From Diogma glabrata (lineage: Eukaryota; Arthropoda; Insecta; Diptera; Cylindrotomidae), in NCBI GenBank assembly GCA_963693315.1, contig OY856187.1, positions 40,971,242-41,035,241 of the forward strand: a DNA stretch of 64,000 bases, written 5' to 3'. Below, piece after piece: positions 62,300 through 64,000 of this stretch (positions within the stretch are counted from its first letter, which is position 1; every line of letters starts with the position of its first letter). The position numbers and the translations under genes were made by a program. A model generated the notes under the pieces. That model was given only the letters and a program-made list of their open reading frames with translations. It was not told the DNA's origin and made no database searches.

Positions 62300-62872
62300 T
62301 CATGAATTTTCACTAACTGAGTCTAAAAGCTTCGCCACAATACGATCCGATGTAACTTCAGTTTCAGCTGCTTCGATGACCATTATGAAAGGTTTGTAGT
62401 TGTCAGTTAGACCAGCCAATAAAATAGCACCAGTCCCTTCGTTAGACATCGGGAAACCAATCCCATTTAGTTTATTTGTAAGACTTAAAATTTTATCTAC
62501 ATACTCCTGCATGTTTTCGCAGCTCTCCAACCTGGTTGATATAAGATTACGAAGTAAGCCAATTTTTCTTGTAAGACCTTTGTCTTCATACATTTTCTTT
62601 GATGTATTCCATATCTCTTCTGCAGATTTACAATTGATGATATGAACGTATATGGAAGGGTCCACACTAAGAGACAACAGTGCTTTGCAACTTTGCAATT
62701 TGTCTTCCTTCTCATCTTTTGATGTTGGTGAAATACATTTTTCCAGCCCTTTATATGCTAGGATGTTGGTCATAGCAAATGATAATGTGTGATAATTTTC
62801 ATTCCCCTTTAATTTTGGAATATCAAAGTCCTTTGACATATTGAAGTCTTTTAAACGAAAAGTTGACTTCAC
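62300..62872 (-). pseudogene. Copia gag region
   Basis: 190 codons, the N-terminal coat-protein part of the gag-pol frame: DIPKLKGNENYHTLSFAM at the start, typical of copia gag (substrate-like N-terminus), then EEIWNTSKKMYEDKGL and LISTRLESCENMQEYVDKI. An in-frame TGA at 62300-62302 ends it; the same frame reopens at once and reaches the zinc knuckle. The start could be the Met at 62872 or the one twelve codons later. Confidence 0.9.
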
Positions 62873-63137
62873 GAATTATCACAAATATTCACTTCACAAA
62901 CAAATTAGTTTTTACACAGAAAACAGTCACTTCCACACAGGAATTAAATTTTAAATTTTATTTTATTTAAATTTCCACACAGGAATTAAAGTTTAATTGC
63001 ACTACACGGTATTCACTTAAACCGACCCGCAACTTCCACACAGGAATTAAAACTTTTATTTAAACACATAGCAATTGCAAAATTTAATTATATGCCACGA
63101 AATAATCCAAACCGAAATCAACCACGTTTTGCTACCA
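62873..63137 (-). promoter_or_regulatory. Copia leader with three 18-bp direct repeats
   Basis: ttccacacaggaattaaa occurs at about 62931, 62973 and 63033, roughly 40-60 bases apart, between the primer-binding site and gag. Leader repeats acting as enhancers are known in Drosophila copia; that this is the role here is inference. Confidence 0.6.
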
Positions 63138-63343
63138 TGTTGAGATTATGGATGTATTGGGATAGATTATACGTAGATATAATTAAAACCTGTGTTGGTT
63201 GAGTTTCAAGAGAGAACTAACTTTATTAATTATAATATAATTTATCGATTAACAAACAATGCTTGGTAAGCAAATTATTCTACAGTTAAACAAATTATTC
63301 TATAGTTGCTCTACATAATAATTTGTATGTGTATATTTCAACA
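63138..63343 (-). repeat. Copia 5' LTR
   Basis: Partner of 57568-57773. Being the upstream LTR on the minus strand, it would contain the promoter; tataat-type words and an aataaa on the minus strand are visible, but start sites cannot be fixed. Confidence 0.95.
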
Positions 63344-63538
63344 GGGACACTGATAATCTGACGTTTTGAATAATTTTTTTCTAAGACGTATATTTCGATA
63401 CGGGTTTATTTTGGGTGACCAGCTAGACATAGTTAAGGTTTACAAATTTTATGTGAAAACAAAATTTTTTTTTTCATATTAATATACGAAATAAGCAGAG
63501 CCGTCCAAAATTCCGATGTTTGTAGAACTACCCATATA

Positions 63539-64000
63539 TATTCAATAAGTATAATTAAAACTTAACTTAATTTCTTCTGTTTCTTGTTTACAAATTAATA
63601 CGTCAATCTGACAGGTGATGCGTTCTCCACTCAATATTGTAGAAAAGCAATTTGGATGCGCTTAGTAGTTTATTTCTTATTAGCATAACAGTTGAGTGTG
63701 GAACGTAACTTTTGTCAGTTGTCAACATTGGAAATATTTAGTATATAAGGAAGACATTTTGATGTTTTCATTCTCTTGTTATTTTGTACAATTAGTTCAT
63801 GCATTGATTTTTTTATGGAAAAACCATACATATAGTTGTTATGTTAAGTTTGTTAAACTAAAATTAAACCAAAAAGTGTTAAATAAAAAATAATAAAGGA
63901 AAATGTTGTGAAGTTTTTTTTATTTTTAAAGTGTGAAGAGTCATTACCAGTCCTAACAAAATATTTTCATATACTTAATTTTGTTCTTTTTCGTTGTAGT
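63539..64000. other. Non-coding stretch to window end
   Basis: No gene or repeat recognised. The 65-codon ORF at 63696 has AT-driven composition. Confidence 0.4.

Larger units (their letters stand above)
57568..63343 (-). mobile_element. Ty1/copia LTR retrotransposon
   Basis: LTRs 57568-57773 and 63138-63343 (206 bp, tgttga...tcaaca) differ at about two positions. On the minus strand: the 5' LTR, a primer-binding site TGGTAGC at 63137-63131 (matches the 3' end of initiator tRNA-Met, as in many copia elements), gag, protease, integrase, RT, RNase H, an extra ORF, and a polypurine tract aaaaagtgaggg (57785-57774). Flanks tggac/gggac give a near 5-bp target duplication. The integrase-before-RT order defines copia. 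It carries three stops in gag-pol and a LINE insertion at 58010-58756, yet the LTRs suggest recent arrival. Confidence 0.95.
56713..63538. mobile_element. DNA element with 18-bp perfect TIR, host of the copia insertion
   Basis: tatatgggtagttctaca (56713-56730) and its exact complement (63521-63538) bound a ~1.05-kb non-coding element (56713-57567 plus 63344-63538) into which the copia element inserted. Internally ggggactgataatttgac-like words recur at 57187, 57031 and, diverged, 63345. TA lies at both ends, so a TA target site is possible. No transposase seen; superfamily unknown. Confidence 0.75.

Overview
The window is AT-rich animal DNA, most likely from an insect. The single recognisable host gene is an intronless, secreted antigen-5/CAP-family gene of the kind common in flies. 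The mobile elements (Jockey-like LINE, Ty1/copia, Penelope-like, hAT, piggyBac-like MITE, elements with GTCY-type tetranucleotides) also fit an insect, perhaps a dipteran. I cannot name the species. There are no bacterial operons, CRISPR arrays or rRNA genes.

Layout. 1-2000: dispersed repeats with a GC-rich MITE inserted. 5.0-8.4 kb: a fold-back arm and a decayed Jockey-like LINE on the minus strand. 8.6-14.0 kb: three copies of a 1.5-kb dispersed family (called the GTCY family here) with AT-rich internal tandem repeats. 14-17.5 kb: a tRNA-like SINE head, a MITE, and a 250-bp palindrome carrying hammerhead-ribozyme-like motifs. 18-24 kb: LINE 5' pieces and a 1.2-kb TIR element, full of 148-bp tandem repeats, sitting inside a long (TA)n array; a compact 329-bp relative lies nearby. 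24-29 kb: a 562-bp fold-back element, minisatellites and a piggyBac-like MITE with TTAA ends. 30.0-33.2 kb: a nearly perfect 1.5-kb palindrome made of two head-to-head 5'-truncated Penelope-like copies, each with a GIY-YIG endonuclease ORF and a hammerhead-like motif. 35.8-36.8 kb: the CAP gene, which ends in a short collagen-like Gly-X-Y tail. 38-44.6 kb: tandem repeats and two more GTCY copies. 47.6-50 kb: a three-level nest (fold-back inside hAT inside a LINE deletion derivative). 50.4-50.9 kb: the C-terminal end of another non-LTR retrotransposon. 51.4-54.9 kb: a GTCY copy split by a second Jockey-like LINE. 54.9-55.6 kb: a possible LTR fragment. 56.7-63.5 kb: another three-level nest (LINE inside copia inside an 18-bp-TIR DNA element); the copia has 206-bp LTRs differing at about two sites and one gag-pol frame broken by three stops.

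The window reads as a graveyard of nested transposons around one host gene. The items that most deserve follow-up are the CAP-collagen protein, the two palindromic Penelope-like insertions with hammerhead-like motifs, the extra ORF downstream of copia pol, and the satellite-bearing TIR element inside (TA)n. All identities rest on motif reading by eye; no database search was run.
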